From Actinospica acidithermotolerans (GTDB lineage: Bacteria; Actinomycetota; Actinomycetes; Streptomycetales; Catenulisporaceae), in the NCBI RefSeq assembly GCF_018139625.1, contig NZ_JAGSOH010000063.1, forward strand, positions 1-42,650: a DNA stretch of 42,650 nt, in the 5' to 3' direction. Numbering within the stretch: the first letter of the stretch is position 1; the number at the start of each line of letters is the position of its first letter. Below, piece after piece: positions 33,083 to 41,503 of this stretch. The notes beneath the pieces were generated by a model. It did not search any database. It was given only the letters and a program-made list of their open reading frames with translations, and was not told the origin of the DNA. The position numbers and the translations under genes were made by a program.

Positions 33083-33179
33083 ATATAGTCTCGCGTCAAG
33101 GCCACCGGGCAACCGCCTGACCTGGCTGCATTAACTGTCATCGATGAACTGATCCGGCCCTGACCGTGGAGGACCGCCC

Positions 33180-33953
33180 GTGAACCCGCACCCAGCCCGC
33201 CGCGCGCTCGCCGAATTCCTCGGCACCGGGCTGCTCGTCACCCTCGTCGTCGGCTCCGGGATCATGGCCCAGCGGCTGTCCCCGAGCGACGTCGGATTGC
33301 AGTTGCTGGAGAACTCCACCGCCACCGCGCTCGGCCTGGCCGTGCTGATCTTGATCTTCGCGCCGCTCTCCGGAGCCCACTTCAACCCCGCCGTCACGCT
33401 CGCGGACTACGTCCTCGGCCGCGGCCGGCAGGACGGGCTCACCGCCCGCGTCGTCGCGCTCTACATCCCCGCGCAGGTCGCGGGCGGGATCTGCGGCACG
33501 ATCCTGGCGAACCTGATGTTCGCGCTGCCGGCGGTGACCCTCTCCACCAAGGACCGCAGCGCCGGGCACCTCTGGCTCGGCGAGGTCGTCGCGACCGCCG
33601 GCCTGATCCTGCTGATCTTCTCCCTCGGGCGCACCGGCCGCGGACACTACGGACCGGCTGCCGTCGGCGCGTACATCGGCGCGGCCTACTGGTTCACCTC
33701 CTCGACCTCGTTCGCGAACCCGGCCGTCGCCATCGCCCGCGCCTTCACCGACACGTTCGCCGGGATCAAGCCGTCCTCGGTGCCCGCGTTCGTCGCCTTC
33801 GAACTCGTCGGCGCCGCCGTCGGCATCGGGTTGATCGCGCTGCTGTATCCGACCGACCGCGCGACCGCCCCCGCGCCGGTGGACATCAACACCGACCCGG
33901 ACTCCGCCTCGACCGACCTGGCCAACGCCACCAGCAACGGGAGCGCCCCGTGA
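33180..33953 (+). CDS. aqpS: MIP-family channel, AqpS-like arsenite exit channel
   Basis: The product has 257 residues. GTG at 33180 follows GGAGGA. Six membrane helices and two half-helices are visible, with NPA motifs HFNPAVT (about residue 67) and FANPAVAIAR (about 179), the second followed by Arg as in channels of the aquaporin/glycerol facilitator superfamily. In rhizobial ars operons AqpS works with ArsC: arsenate is reduced inside and arsenite flows out through the channel. The same logic fits here because the next genes, starting with a four-base overlap, are two arsC copies, and no arsenite pump is present. Confidence 0.87.
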   Translation: MNPHPARRALAEFLGTGLLVTLVVGSGIMAQRLSPSDVGLQLLENSTATALGLAVLILIFAPLSGAHFNPAVTLADYVLGRGRQDGLTARVVALYIPAQVAGGICGTILANLMFALPAVTLSTKDRSAGHLWLGEVVATAGLILLIFSLGRTGRGHYGPAAVGAYIGAAYWFTSSTSFANPAVAIARAFTDTFAGIKPSSVPAFVAFELVGAAVGIGLIALLYPTDRATAPAPVDINTDPDSASTDLANATSNGSAP

Positions 33954-34603
33954 CCGCCCACCCCTCAGACCCGCTCGATCCGACCGTCGCCGACGTCCTC
34001 GACCGCGCCGCCGAGACCCTCGCCGCGAAGTACCACGGCACCTTCTCGGCCGAGTCCGTGCACTCCCTGGTCACCGAGTCCTACCGGCTGCTCGCCGAGA
34101 ACGCCTCCATCCACCGGTACCTGCCGGTCCTGGCCGTGCACTTCTCCACCGACCGGCTCACCGCCGCCGCCAAGGCCCACGGCCGCCCCGGCAACCCCAA
34201 CCCCGAAGTGCTGTTCGTGTGCGTGCACAACACCGGCCGCTCCCAGATCGCCGCCGCGCTGCTCGCGCACCGCTCCGGCGGCGCCGTGATCGCCCGCTCC
34301 GCCGGATCGGCACCGCGCGGCGAGATCGACCCGGCCGTCCTGCGCGCCCTGCACGAACTCGGCATCGACCTCGCCCACGCCTACCCGAAACCGCTGACCG
34401 ACGAGGTCGTGCAAGCGGCCGACGCCGTGGTCACCATGGGCTGCGGCGACGCCTGCCCGATCTACCCCGGCAAGCGCTACCTCGACTGGCACCTGCCCGA
34501 CCCCGAAGGCCGCAGCATCGAAGAGGTCCGCGTCATCCGCGACCAGATCGACGCCCGCGTCCGCGACCTGCTCGCCGAACTCCAGCCCTACCCCATCGCC
34601 TGA
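33950..34603 (+). CDS. arsC: Second extended arsenate reductase ArsC
   Basis: The product has 217 residues. GTG at 33950 overlaps the aqpS stop (GTGA). An N-terminal helical domain of about 80 residues (ADVLDRAAETLAAKYHGTFSA) is followed by the reductase with [23 protein letters not shown] and YLDWHLPDP. It shares the layout of the ArsC at 31704-32363 but differs at many residues, so it is not a recent duplication. Expected role: arsenate to arsenite with thioredoxin-type recharging. It may differ from its neighbour in its electron donor. The spacing to the third arsC is 31 bases. Confidence 0.9.
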   Translation: MTAHPSDPLDPTVADVLDRAAETLAAKYHGTFSAESVHSLVTESYRLLAENASIHRYLPVLAVHFSTDRLTAAAKAHGRPGNPNPEVLFVCVHNTGRSQIAAALLAHRSGGAVIARSAGSAPRGEIDPAVLRALHELGIDLAHAYPKPLTDEVVQAADAVVTMGCGDACPIYPGKRYLDWHLPDPEGRSIEEVRVIRDQIDARVRDLLAELQPYPIA

Positions 34604-34634
34604 CCGCGCACGACCACAAGGAACGAGAGCCACC

Positions 34635-35063
34635 ATGACCGAGACCACCAAGCCCAGTGTCCTGTTCGTGTGCGTGCACAACGCCGGACGCTCCCAGATG
34701 GCCGCGGGATTCCTCACCCACCTCGCCGCAGGCCGCATCGAGGTCCGATCCGCCGGCTCCGCCCCCCGCGACCAGGTCAACCAGGTCGCCGTCGAGGCGA
34801 TGAAGGAGGTCGGCATCGACATCTCGACCGAGGTCCCGAAGATCCTCACCATCGACGCCGTCCGCGCCTCCGACGTGTGCATCACCATGGGCTGCGGCGA
34901 CGCCTGCCCCGTCTTCCCCGGCAAGCGCTACCTCGACTGGACCCTCGACGACCCGGCCGGCCAGGGCATCGAAGCCGTGCGCCCCATCCGCGACGAGATC
35001 GAACGCCGCATCAAGGGCCTGATCACCGAACTGCTGCCCGACACCGACACCGCCGAGGCCTGA
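34635..35063 (+). CDS. arsC: Single-domain arsenate reductase ArsC
   Basis: The product has 142 residues, the usual length of single-domain LMW-PTP-type ArsC. Catalytic Cys13 lies in [11 protein letters not shown]. Further cysteines at 82, 87 and 91 ([11 protein letters not shown]) match the resolving-cysteine segment of thioredoxin-linked enzymes such as the S. aureus one (Cys82, Cys89), though the exact pair used cannot be told by eye. A ribosome-binding GGAACGAGAG precedes the ATG. The next gene, a thioredoxin reductase, begins five bases after its stop, which supports a thioredoxin-coupled mechanism. Confidence 0.92.
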   Translation: MTETTKPSVLFVCVHNAGRSQMAAGFLTHLAAGRIEVRSAGSAPRDQVNQVAVEAMKEVGIDISTEVPKILTIDAVRASDVCITMGCGDACPVFPGKRYLDWTLDDPAGQGIEAVRPIRDEIERRIKGLITELLPDTDTAEA

Positions 35064-35068
35064 ACGAC

Positions 35069-36019
35069 GTGGCCGACACCCCCATCCACCAGGTCGTCAT
35101 CATCGGCGGCGGCACCGCCGGACACACCGCCGCCATCTACACCGCCCGCGCAGGCCTCGAACCCATCGTGTTCGAAGGCTCCGTCACCGCAGGCGGAGCC
35201 CTCTACACCACCACCGACGTCGAGAACTTCCCCGGCTTCCCCCAGGGAATCCAAGGCCCCGAACTCATCGACGCCATGGGCAAGCAGGCCGAGAAGTTCG
35301 GCGCCACCTACATCACCGACGACATCATCGCCATGGACCTCACCGGCGAGATCAAGACCCTCACCGACGGCGACGAGCAGACCCACCGGGCCCGCGCCGT
35401 CATCCTCGCCACCGGCTCCGGCTACCGACACCTGAACATTCCCGGCGAAGACCAGCTCGCCGGACACGGCATCTCCTACTGCGCCACCTGCGACGGCGCG
35501 TTCTTCAAGAACAAGCACCTCGCCGTGATCGGCGGCGGCGACAGCGCCATGGAAGAAGCCCTCTTCCTCACCCGCTTCGCCACCACCGTCACCGTCGTCC
35601 ACCGCCGCGACCACCTGCGCGCCTCCAAAATCATGCAGGACCGCGCGCTCAACCACCCGAAGATCCGCTTCGAGTGGAACAGCGAACCCGTCCAGTTCGT
35701 CGGCGACAAGCAGATCGCCGGAATCCTCGTCCGCGACACCGTCACCGGCGACCTGCGCACGCTGCCGACCGACGGGGCGTTCATCGCCATCGGCCACGAC
35801 CCCCGCAGCGAACTCCTGGCCGGACAGATCGACCTCGACCCCGCCGGATACGTCATCGTCGACTCGCCGACCACCCGCACCAACCAACCCGGCGTCTTCG
35901 CCTGCGGCGACCTCGTCGACCACACCTACCGCCAAGCCATCACCGCAGCCGGCACTGGAGCCGCAGCCGCCCTCGACGCCGAACGCTACCTCGCCGCCCA
36001 CGACCAGCCCGCCGCCTAA
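35069..36019 (+). CDS. arsT: Thioredoxin reductase-like flavoprotein ArsT
   Basis: The product has 316 residues from GTG at 35069. FAD site [21 protein letters not shown] (start), redox-active Cys138-Ala-Thr-Cys141 in [16 protein letters not shown] site [15 protein letters not shown] and the C-terminal [10 protein letters not shown] are all in standard places for low-Mr thioredoxin reductases. In actinomycete ars clusters this gene is called arsT and recycles the thioredoxin that serves ArsC. No thioredoxin gene is present here, so it must use a cellular one. It follows arsC by five bases and is surely in the same operon. Confidence 0.9.
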   Translation: MADTPIHQVVIIGGGTAGHTAAIYTARAGLEPIVFEGSVTAGGALYTTTDVENFPGFPQGIQGPELIDAMGKQAEKFGATYITDDIIAMDLTGEIKTLTDGDEQTHRARAVILATGSGYRHLNIPGEDQLAGHGISYCATCDGAFFKNKHLAVIGGGDSAMEEALFLTRFATTVTVVHRRDHLRASKIMQDRALNHPKIRFEWNSEPVQFVGDKQIAGILVRDTVTGDLRTLPTDGAFIAIGHDPRSELLAGQIDLDPAGYVIVDSPTTRTNQPGVFACGDLVDHTYRQAITAAGTGAAAALDAERYLAAHDQPAA

Positions 36020-36069
36020 CCACGCGACCCCGCCCGAGGCGGCGGCACCGACAGACGATGGAGTGATCC

Positions 36070-37482
36070 ATGACAGGTAGGCACGTGATCGCGGTCGGCG
36101 GCAGCGACGCCGGGATCAGCGCCGCGCTCGCCGCGCGCGAACTCGACCCCGGATGCGAGGTCACGGTCGTCGTCGCGGACGACTACCCGAACTTCTCGAT
36201 CTGCGGCATCCCCTACTACGTCTCGGGCGAGGTCGAGCACTGGAGCAACCTCGCCCACCGCACCCTGCACGACCTGCACGACGCGGGCCTGAACGTACTG
36301 ACCGGCACCCGCGCGACCGCCCTCGACACCGAAACCCGCCGCCTGACCATCCACACCCCCGGCGGGCGCGACACGCAACTGGCCTACGACGAACTCGTCA
36401 TCGGCACCGGAGCCGTCAGCGTCACACCGCCGATCACCGGCCTGACCGGACCCGCCGCACTCGGCCCCAGTGATGGTGTGCACCAACTGCACACCATCAC
36501 CGACGCACGGGCACTGGCCGACGCGATCACCGAACACAGCCCCGAGACCGCGGTAATCGTCGGAGCCGGATACATCGGACTCGAGATGGCGGAGGCTCTG
36601 ACCCTGCGCGGCATCCACGTCACCCAGATCGAAGCGCTACCCCAGGTCCTGCCCACCGTCGACACCGACCTCGGCGCCCTGGTCCACCGCGAACTGACCG
36701 CGCACGGCGTCGACGTACTCACCGGCACCAGCGTCCGAGCCATCGAGAAAACAGGCGGACGCCTCAAGGTCCACGCCACGAACCCCGACGGGCAACCGGT
36801 AACCCGGAACGCCGACCTCGTCCTCGTGGTCGTCGGCGTACGCCCGGACACCGCACTCGCCGAAAGCGCCGGAGCCCGGCTCGGAGCCCGCGGCGCGATC
36901 GAGGTCGACCAGTGGATGCGCACCGGCGTACCGCACCTGTACGCGGCCGGAGACTGCGCCGTCACCCACCACCGGCTGCTCGGCACGACATGGCTGCCGC
37001 TCGGCACCACCGCCCACAAACAAGGCCGCGTCGCCGGCCAGAACGCAGCAGGCGCAGACCGCCGCTTCGCCGGCAGCCTCGGCACCCAGGTCGTCAAGGT
37101 CTTCGACCTCGTCGCCGCCCGAACCGGCCTACGCGAGCACGAAGCAGCCGGGGCGGGCTGCGGATGGAAACCGGCCAGCACCACCAGCACACCCGACGAC
37201 CACAAGGCCTACTACCCCGGCGCCACCCCGATCACCATCCGGGTCACCGGCGACACCGAATCAGGCCTCCTGCTCGGCGCCCAACTGATCGGGCACCTCG
37301 GCGCCGAGATCGCCAAACGCGTCGACGTGTTCGCCACCGCCCTGTTCCACGGCGTGGACATCGACGCGATCAACGACCTCGACCTGTCCTACACCCCACC
37401 CCTGGGCTCGCCCTGGGACCCACTGCAGATCAGTGCGCAAGCCTGGTCACGCGAGCACCACCCGAGCGAACCCAACACCTAA
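36070..37482 (+). CDS. CoA-disulfide reductase/NADH oxidase-like flavoenzyme
   Basis: The product has 470 residues. FAD-binding [19 protein letters not shown], active Cys45 in [13 protein letters not shown](P)-binding [29 protein letters not shown] and [12 protein letters not shown] are the landmarks of the pyridine nucleotide-disulfide oxidoreductases with a single active cysteine (CoA-disulfide reductase, NADH peroxidase/oxidase). A dimerisation domain follows from about 330. It probably keeps low-molecular-weight thiols reduced under arsenic stress, but the exact substrate is not seen. It stands 50 bases after arsT on the same strand. Confidence 0.82.
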   Translation: MTGRHVIAVGGSDAGISAALAARELDPGCEVTVVVADDYPNFSICGIPYYVSGEVEHWSNLAHRTLHDLHDAGLNVLTGTRATALDTETRRLTIHTPGGRDTQLAYDELVIGTGAVSVTPPITGLTGPAALGPSDGVHQLHTITDARALADAITEHSPETAVIVGAGYIGLEMAEALTLRGIHVTQIEALPQVLPTVDTDLGALVHRELTAHGVDVLTGTSVRAIEKTGGRLKVHATNPDGQPVTRNADLVLVVVGVRPDTALAESAGARLGARGAIEVDQWMRTGVPHLYAAGDCAVTHHRLLGTTWLPLGTTAHKQGRVAGQNAAGADRRFAGSLGTQVVKVFDLVAARTGLREHEAAGAGCGWKPASTTSTPDDHKAYYPGATPITIRVTGDTESGLLLGAQLIGHLGAEIAKRVDVFATALFHGVDIDAINDLDLSYTPPLGSPWDPLQISAQAWSREHHPSEPNT

Positions 37483-37603
37483 CCCGCCATCCCACCCAAC
37501 CTCGGGACCCGAAACCAACACGCCCGTCGACTCCGCCGAGCTCCACCACCACGCCGACATCGGCGACCAGTCAGCAGCAAACGGCTACTGGACAACGGTC
37601 AGC

Positions 37604-37939
37604 ATGCTCATCGCCCGCTCGATCGGACTGTTCGTGCTCGCCGCGTTCCTGGAGATCGGCGGCTGCTGGCTCGTCTGGCAAGGCCTGCGCGCCCACCGCG
37701 GCTGGTGGTGGGTGGCAGGCGGCGCCGTAGCGCTCGCACTCTACGGCGCAGTCGCCACCAGACAGCCCTCCGGCGACTTCGGCCGCGTACTCGCAGCCTA
37801 CGGCGGAATCTTCGTAGCCGGTTCACTGGCCTGGGGCTGGATCGCCGACGGCTACCGGCCCGACGGGTTCGACGTCATCGGTGCAGTGATCTGCCTGATC
37901 GGCATAGGCGTGATCATCTACGTACCGAGGGGCCGCTAG
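37604..37939 (+). CDS. YnfA-family small membrane protein
   Basis: The product has 111 residues from ATG at 37604. The frame is open further upstream, but the family length (about 108-112) and the start [20 protein letters not shown] favour this codon. Four membrane helices are seen, with the family features [21 protein letters not shown] and [12 protein letters not shown], then [15 protein letters not shown]. YnfA proteins resemble small multidrug-type exporters; their function is not settled. Members are frequently found in actinobacterial metal-resistance regions. It lies 121 bases after the flavoenzyme gene and appears to close the island. Confidence 0.88.
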   Translation: MLIARSIGLFVLAAFLEIGGCWLVWQGLRAHRGWWWVAGGAVALALYGAVATRQPSGDFGRVLAAYGGIFVAGSLAWGWIADGYRPDGFDVIGAVICLIGIGVIIYVPRGR

Positions 37940-37977
37940 CCTCCTGTCCGCTCGGGCATCCCCCCCGGTCGCCCCTC

Positions 37978-37996
37978 GCTGGCATCGCTCGCCAGC
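37978..37996 (+). terminator. Possible terminator hairpin after ynfA
   Basis: GCTGGC (37978-37983) pairs with GCCAGC (37991-37996) around a seven-base loop, 38 bases downstream of the ynfA stop. A second imperfect hairpin, GGGCCCTT with AAAGGCCC, lies at 38056-38075. Both lack T-runs. They separate the plus-strand island from the minus-strand integrase gene. Confidence 0.35.
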
Positions 37997-38185
37997 CGCC
38001 CGGCCGGACAAGCGAGATGCGGGCGAACCACGATCCGGACGACGTCATTCGGCCCGGGCCCTTGCACAAAGGCCCTGCACGCCAGACCGTTCGCTACGGA
38101 ACGCCCGCCGCCTGCCCCACCGTAAGACGCCGAGCGCTGGAACTGTGGCGGCGGCCCCTGGCAGCGCAACCGGAGGTGCCCGAGG

Positions 38186-39469
38186 TCAGCCGGTCTCCGC
38201 TCCTCGCCCGCACCGTGCGTGGGAGGAGCACGACCCTCCTCTGCCCGGCTCTGCGACCTGGGCGTGGCCGTCGTCGGTGAACAGTCGCTCCACGTCGACG
38301 CCGGATCGCGCGGCCACCTGCGTCCACCTAGCCTCCAGTTCCGCGAGCATCGCGGTACGCATGGCGGGGGTGGTGTGGGTGTAGATCGAGCGCGCCCCGG
38401 GCTGGTGGTGTCCGAGCCGGTCGTCGCGCAGGGTCTCGGGCACGCCGAGTTCGGCGAGCATGGTGGTGTGGGTGTGGCGCAGGTCGTGGAACCGCGCCCC
38501 CGGACACAGCGCGCCGTCCTCGCCACCGGCGCGGCTCCCGTCTCCCTCGCACGCGGCGTGCCAGAGATGGAGCCAGTCGGTGTGCCGGATCGGGTCGTCG
38601 CACCGGTTGACGAACAAAAGCTCCCGTCCGCCGGCCGCCTGGATGTGCCGGGCCAGCAGTTCGGCGAGGAACGGGGGCAGATCCACGACGCGTCCGCGCC
38701 CGCCCTTGGGCGGGCCGAAGTAGCGGCGGGCGTGCACGTCCTCGTGCACCGCCCCGACCCGCGGGTGGACCTCGTACCACGCCGAACCCGCCCCACCGGG
38801 CGCGCCGCCGGCCTGCGGCAGGTGCAGGAACACCCTGCGCATCGCGCACACCTCGCCCCAGCGCATCCCGGTGAACACCCCGACCACCACCATCAGCGCG
38901 AACTGCCCCGGCAGACGCGCACACACTCGCAGCAACGTCTCGAGATCCAGCACCCGCCCCGGGCGCACCGATACAGGCGCGCGCCGACTACGACCCCGCC
39001 CGGGCATCTTCGGGGCCGCCAGAATCACGCCCTCGGCGGCGGCATCGCCCAGCAGGTCGCGCAGCACGCTCATGGTCACCGTCACACTCGACGGCGACAA
39101 GCCTCCTCGCCGCAGGTCGCGCGAGAAACCCGCCAGATCCAGGCCCGTGACCAGCTCGACCGGCACCTCGCCGAACCGCGGGGCGATGTGGTGGCGGTAC
39201 TGCTGCGAGTACGTCTCAAGCGTGCTCGGCGCCAGGTCCTGCGCCGCGAACCACCGCTCCCACCACGCCCCGACCGTGACCGGGGGCTCCACGGCCGTCG
39301 CCCGCTCCTCGACCAGAGTCTCAGCCAGCGCGCGCTCACGGACCTCGCGCGCGTCCGCGAAGTGCTTGGCCTCCCGCTTCGTCGCGAAACCGGACCGGCT
39401 CCCGTACCGGTGCCCGTCGGCCAGCAACCAACGGCCCCGCCACACCCGCCCGCACCGCTCCACATACGC
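38186..39469 (-). CDS. Tyrosine-type site-specific integrase
   Basis: The product has 427 residues from ATG at 39469 (MAYVERCGRVWRGRW); a start 12 codons upstream is possible. An AP2-like/arm-binding N-terminus (YGSRSGFATKREAKHFA) is followed by the core-binding domain (about 65-150). The catalytic domain has Arg204 in TGMRWGE, His329-x-x-Arg332 in FHDLRHTHTT, His355 in LGHH and nucleophile Tyr364 in RSIYTHTTPAM. All key residues are kept, so it should be active. It lies next to the arsenic island and may have brought it, but no tRNA or attachment-site repeat was found. A decayed relative lies at 7171-7435. Confidence 0.93.
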   Translation of the reverse strand, partial: AYVERCGRVWRGRWLLADGHRYGSRSGFATKREAKHFADAREVRERALAETLVEERATAVEPPVTVGAWWERWFAAQDLAPSTLETYSQQYRHHIAPRFGEVPVELVTGLDLAGFSRDLRRGGLSPSSVTVTMSVLRDLLGDAAAEGVILAAPKMPGRGRSRRAPVSVRPGRVLDLETLLRVCARLPGQFALMVVVGVFTGMRWGEVCAMRRVFLHLPQAGGAPGGAGSAWYEVHPRVGAVHEDVHARRYFGPPKGGRGRVVDLPPFLAELLARHIQAAGGRELLFVNRCDDPIRHTDWLHLWHAACEGDGSRAGGEDGALCPGARFHDLRHTHTTMLAELGVPETLRDDRLGHHQPGARSIYTHTTPAMRTAMLAELEARWTQVAARSGVDVERLFTDDGHAQVAEPGRGGSCSSHARCGRGAETG

Positions 39470-39789
39470 CATCACGACACCAGCCGCACAGATCCCTGCA
39501 CCCAATAATGATCACGAAAGGCCCGAGAAAGCCAGGTCCAATGCACTTTCCGGCGCACACGCGAGCCGTTCGCACGGTGTCGCAGCCGACGGGCGCCAGC
39601 CGGTTACCGCTGCCGCAGCTGATAACCGGGTTTGGTGCATGACCTGTCCATCTGGCCGGTCACCTTCGGCCAGACCGCATTGCGAACGTCCGGACCGTTC
39701 AGCAGAAAGGTCCGCCACCTCTGGCACAGTCCTCAATAACATAGGCACGTTCCGGCGCGCAGACGCCAGCTTCGGATCGAAGGGTCACT
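39470..39789. other. 320-base stretch without a gene
   Basis: No frame here has a credible start and domain. The stretch lies upstream of the integrase gene and should include its promoter and possibly the attachment site. No strong inverted repeat or tRNA-like sequence was recognised. Confidence 0.5.
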
Positions 39790-40060
39790 GTGAGGACCGA
39801 TCTGACGCAATACGTGTACTGGTCGCAGCGGCTCGTCGAGGACGCGGCGAGCAAGTTCCGGGTTGACCTCTCACGGCGACCGGTCTCCATTTCCGTACCC
39901 ATTCCGTGGATCGGCGCGCAGCTCTCGATCGGTCGCGGCAGGCAGGCGCTCTTCCGCATGGACGTCGAGCGGCGCCTCGAGCGCAAGATGCCGCCAGGCC
40001 AGCAACAGCCCGTGGCCGCGTCGCCTTCGCCCGGATACGTCGCGGCCGCCAGCAGCTCTA
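39790..40060 (+). pseudogene. Frameshifted small gene, possibly DUF7019-like
   Basis: From a GTG at 39790 with GAAGGG upstream, the frame reads LTQYVYWSQRLVEDAASKF and continues to VERRLERK. The YVYWS start recalls actinomycete DUF7019 proteins. After about residue 67 the frame becomes low-quality, and the +1 frame reads RGRVAFARIRRGRQQLY, which looks like the continuation. A single indel near 39990 would explain this. The rest is replaced by the DUF3631-like fragment on the other strand. Weak assignment. Confidence 0.35.
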
Positions 40061-40150
40061 CGCGCGCTGTGCGGTCGCGATTGGGCCATGCCCACCGGCC
40101 GCGTCTGCGACGATCAGCAGCGGCTCCCACACATCGGCGGGCCGGTCGTT
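40058..40150 (-). pseudogene. DUF3631-like fragment
   Basis: The minus strand encodes DRPADVWEPLLIVADAAGGH, ending in a stop shortly after. I recognise this as the conserved core of DUF3631 (RAADVWEPLLAIADAAGG), found in DNA-processing proteins of actinobacterial mobile elements. Only about 30 residues remain, with a stop directly upstream. It is a remnant of an earlier integrated element next to the integrase. Confidence 0.6.
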
Positions 40151-40221
40151 AACCTCTTAGGGCATCTGCGGGTCGACTCGGGTGATATTCTCGGCGACCA
40201 GCTTGGCCCACTCCACGAGCC

Positions 40222-40371
40222 GTTTTCCCTGCGCAGCCGCGTGAGCTCGGCGGCATCAGTCCTGGCCTTGTTGGCGTTCTTCGCCGCGGCTGCAGCGAGT
40301 GTCCTGGATGACAGCAGTCGACGCCACTCGATCACATTCGATGAGTACAAGCCTTCGCGGCGCACGACCGC
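40222..40371 (-). pseudogene. IS3-type OrfA-like transposase fragment
   Basis: The minus strand reads VVRREGLYSSNVIEWRRL, then AELTRLRREN, a pattern of IS3-family OrfA helix-turn-helix and zipper regions. Both sides lose similarity: upstream the frame is interrupted, and downstream a deletion or frameshift follows the zipper. About 50 residues remain. The fragment adds to the evidence that this stretch is a resting place of mobile-element debris. Confidence 0.55.
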
Positions 40372-40469
40372 AGCCTTGCCCCGTCCGGGGTCGCGTCGCA
40401 CTCCGCGACAATGCAGACGCCTGCCGCGGCGTCGATCAGGCACCTCTCCGCCCACACTTGCTCCGTGGT

Positions 40470-41428
40470 TCACACGGCGCCGCGAGTTCGTCGATCCTCG
40501 ACGGTGCTGGCACTGCTTGACGAAGCGGTTTGCTTGAGCACGGCGCGAAGGATTCCATTCGCCATGCGCTCGCTGCTCTGGTCGTCGAAGGACTTCAGGA
40601 TATCAATGGCGTGTTTAAGACTCCTGATCGCCTCGGTGAGCTGGTGTCCGCCCTGGTAGGCGAGGCCCAGATCGACGAGCGCCATGCCTTCGTTGTGGCG
40701 GTCTCCAGCCTGCCGGTAGAGGGCGATGACCTGTTGGTGGGCCTCAATCGCCTGGTCGAAGCGGCGTGTATCTTGTAGAGCGATCCCCAAACCGGTGAGC
40801 GCGTTGGCTGCGCCGTGCTTGTCTCCTGTCTCTAGGTAGAGGCCGGCGGCCCGGCGATGTGCTTCCACCGCCTTTTCGAGCTCACCTATCGCTGCCAATG
40901 CCGCGCCGAGGTTGTTGAATGCGCTCCCCTCGGAGTGGAGGTCCTTCGCTTCCTGGTAGATGACGATAGCCTCTTGGTGATCTTCGATCGCTTCATCGAA
41001 CCTCCCTGCGTCGCGGAGGGCGCGGCCGAGATTGTTGAGCGCCACGCCTTCACCATGCCGGTCCTGGGTGCTGCGGGCGATGTGCAGGGCCAGTCGATGC
41101 GCTTCGCCAGACTCCTCGAGTTGGCGCGCCTCGCGAAGCGCGACGCCAAGACCATTTAGGGCCGCGCCCTCGTTGCGCCGGTCGCCGATCTCCGCGTAGA
41201 TGCCCGCCGCCTGTCGCAAGGCATCGATCGCTTCATCGAACCGCTCCACCTCACGCAGCGCGGCGCCTAAGTTGGTCAGCGTCATACCCTGCCCGGATCG
41301 ATCCGCAGTCCCGCGGTAGATCCCAACAGCCCTCTGGTGGGCCTCGATTGACTCGTCGAACCGCCGTTCTTCCCGCAAAGCGACGCCAAGATTGTTGAGT
41401 GCTGTGCCCTCACCAAGCTGAGAATCTA
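40470..41428 (-). pseudogene. TPR-repeat protein, 5' part separated by IS630
   Basis: About 318 residues of the C-terminal part remain. Roughly seven 40-residue TPR units are visible (ALNNLGVALREERRFDESI, LTNLGAALREVERFDEAI, ALNNLGRALRDAGRFDEAI and so on). The regularity resembles the TPR region of large actinomycete NB-ARC or CHAT-TPR regulators. The frame enters the IS630 terminal repeat at 41429; the first 5 codons of the apparent ORF are IS sequence. The native N-terminal portion would lie beyond 42648, outside the window. The gene is inactivated by the insertion. Confidence 0.85.
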
Positions 41429-41453
41429 GTGCCGCATCAGGCAACGTTTGCCC
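41429..41453 (+). repeat. Left terminal inverted repeat of IS630
   Basis: These 25 bases begin GTGCCGCATCAGGCAACG and are fully complementary to 42621-42645. TA stands directly outside both copies. Confidence 0.95.
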
Positions 41454-41503
41454 CGTCGGTGTGGTGACGCCGCCCGGCGGGGCGGATGTATCAGACTTGG
41501 CAC

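Noticed and set aside
37940-38185. tRNA or attachment site next to the integrase
   Set aside because: No cloverleaf or T-loop consensus was seen on either strand, and no matching direct repeat was found at the other end of the island.
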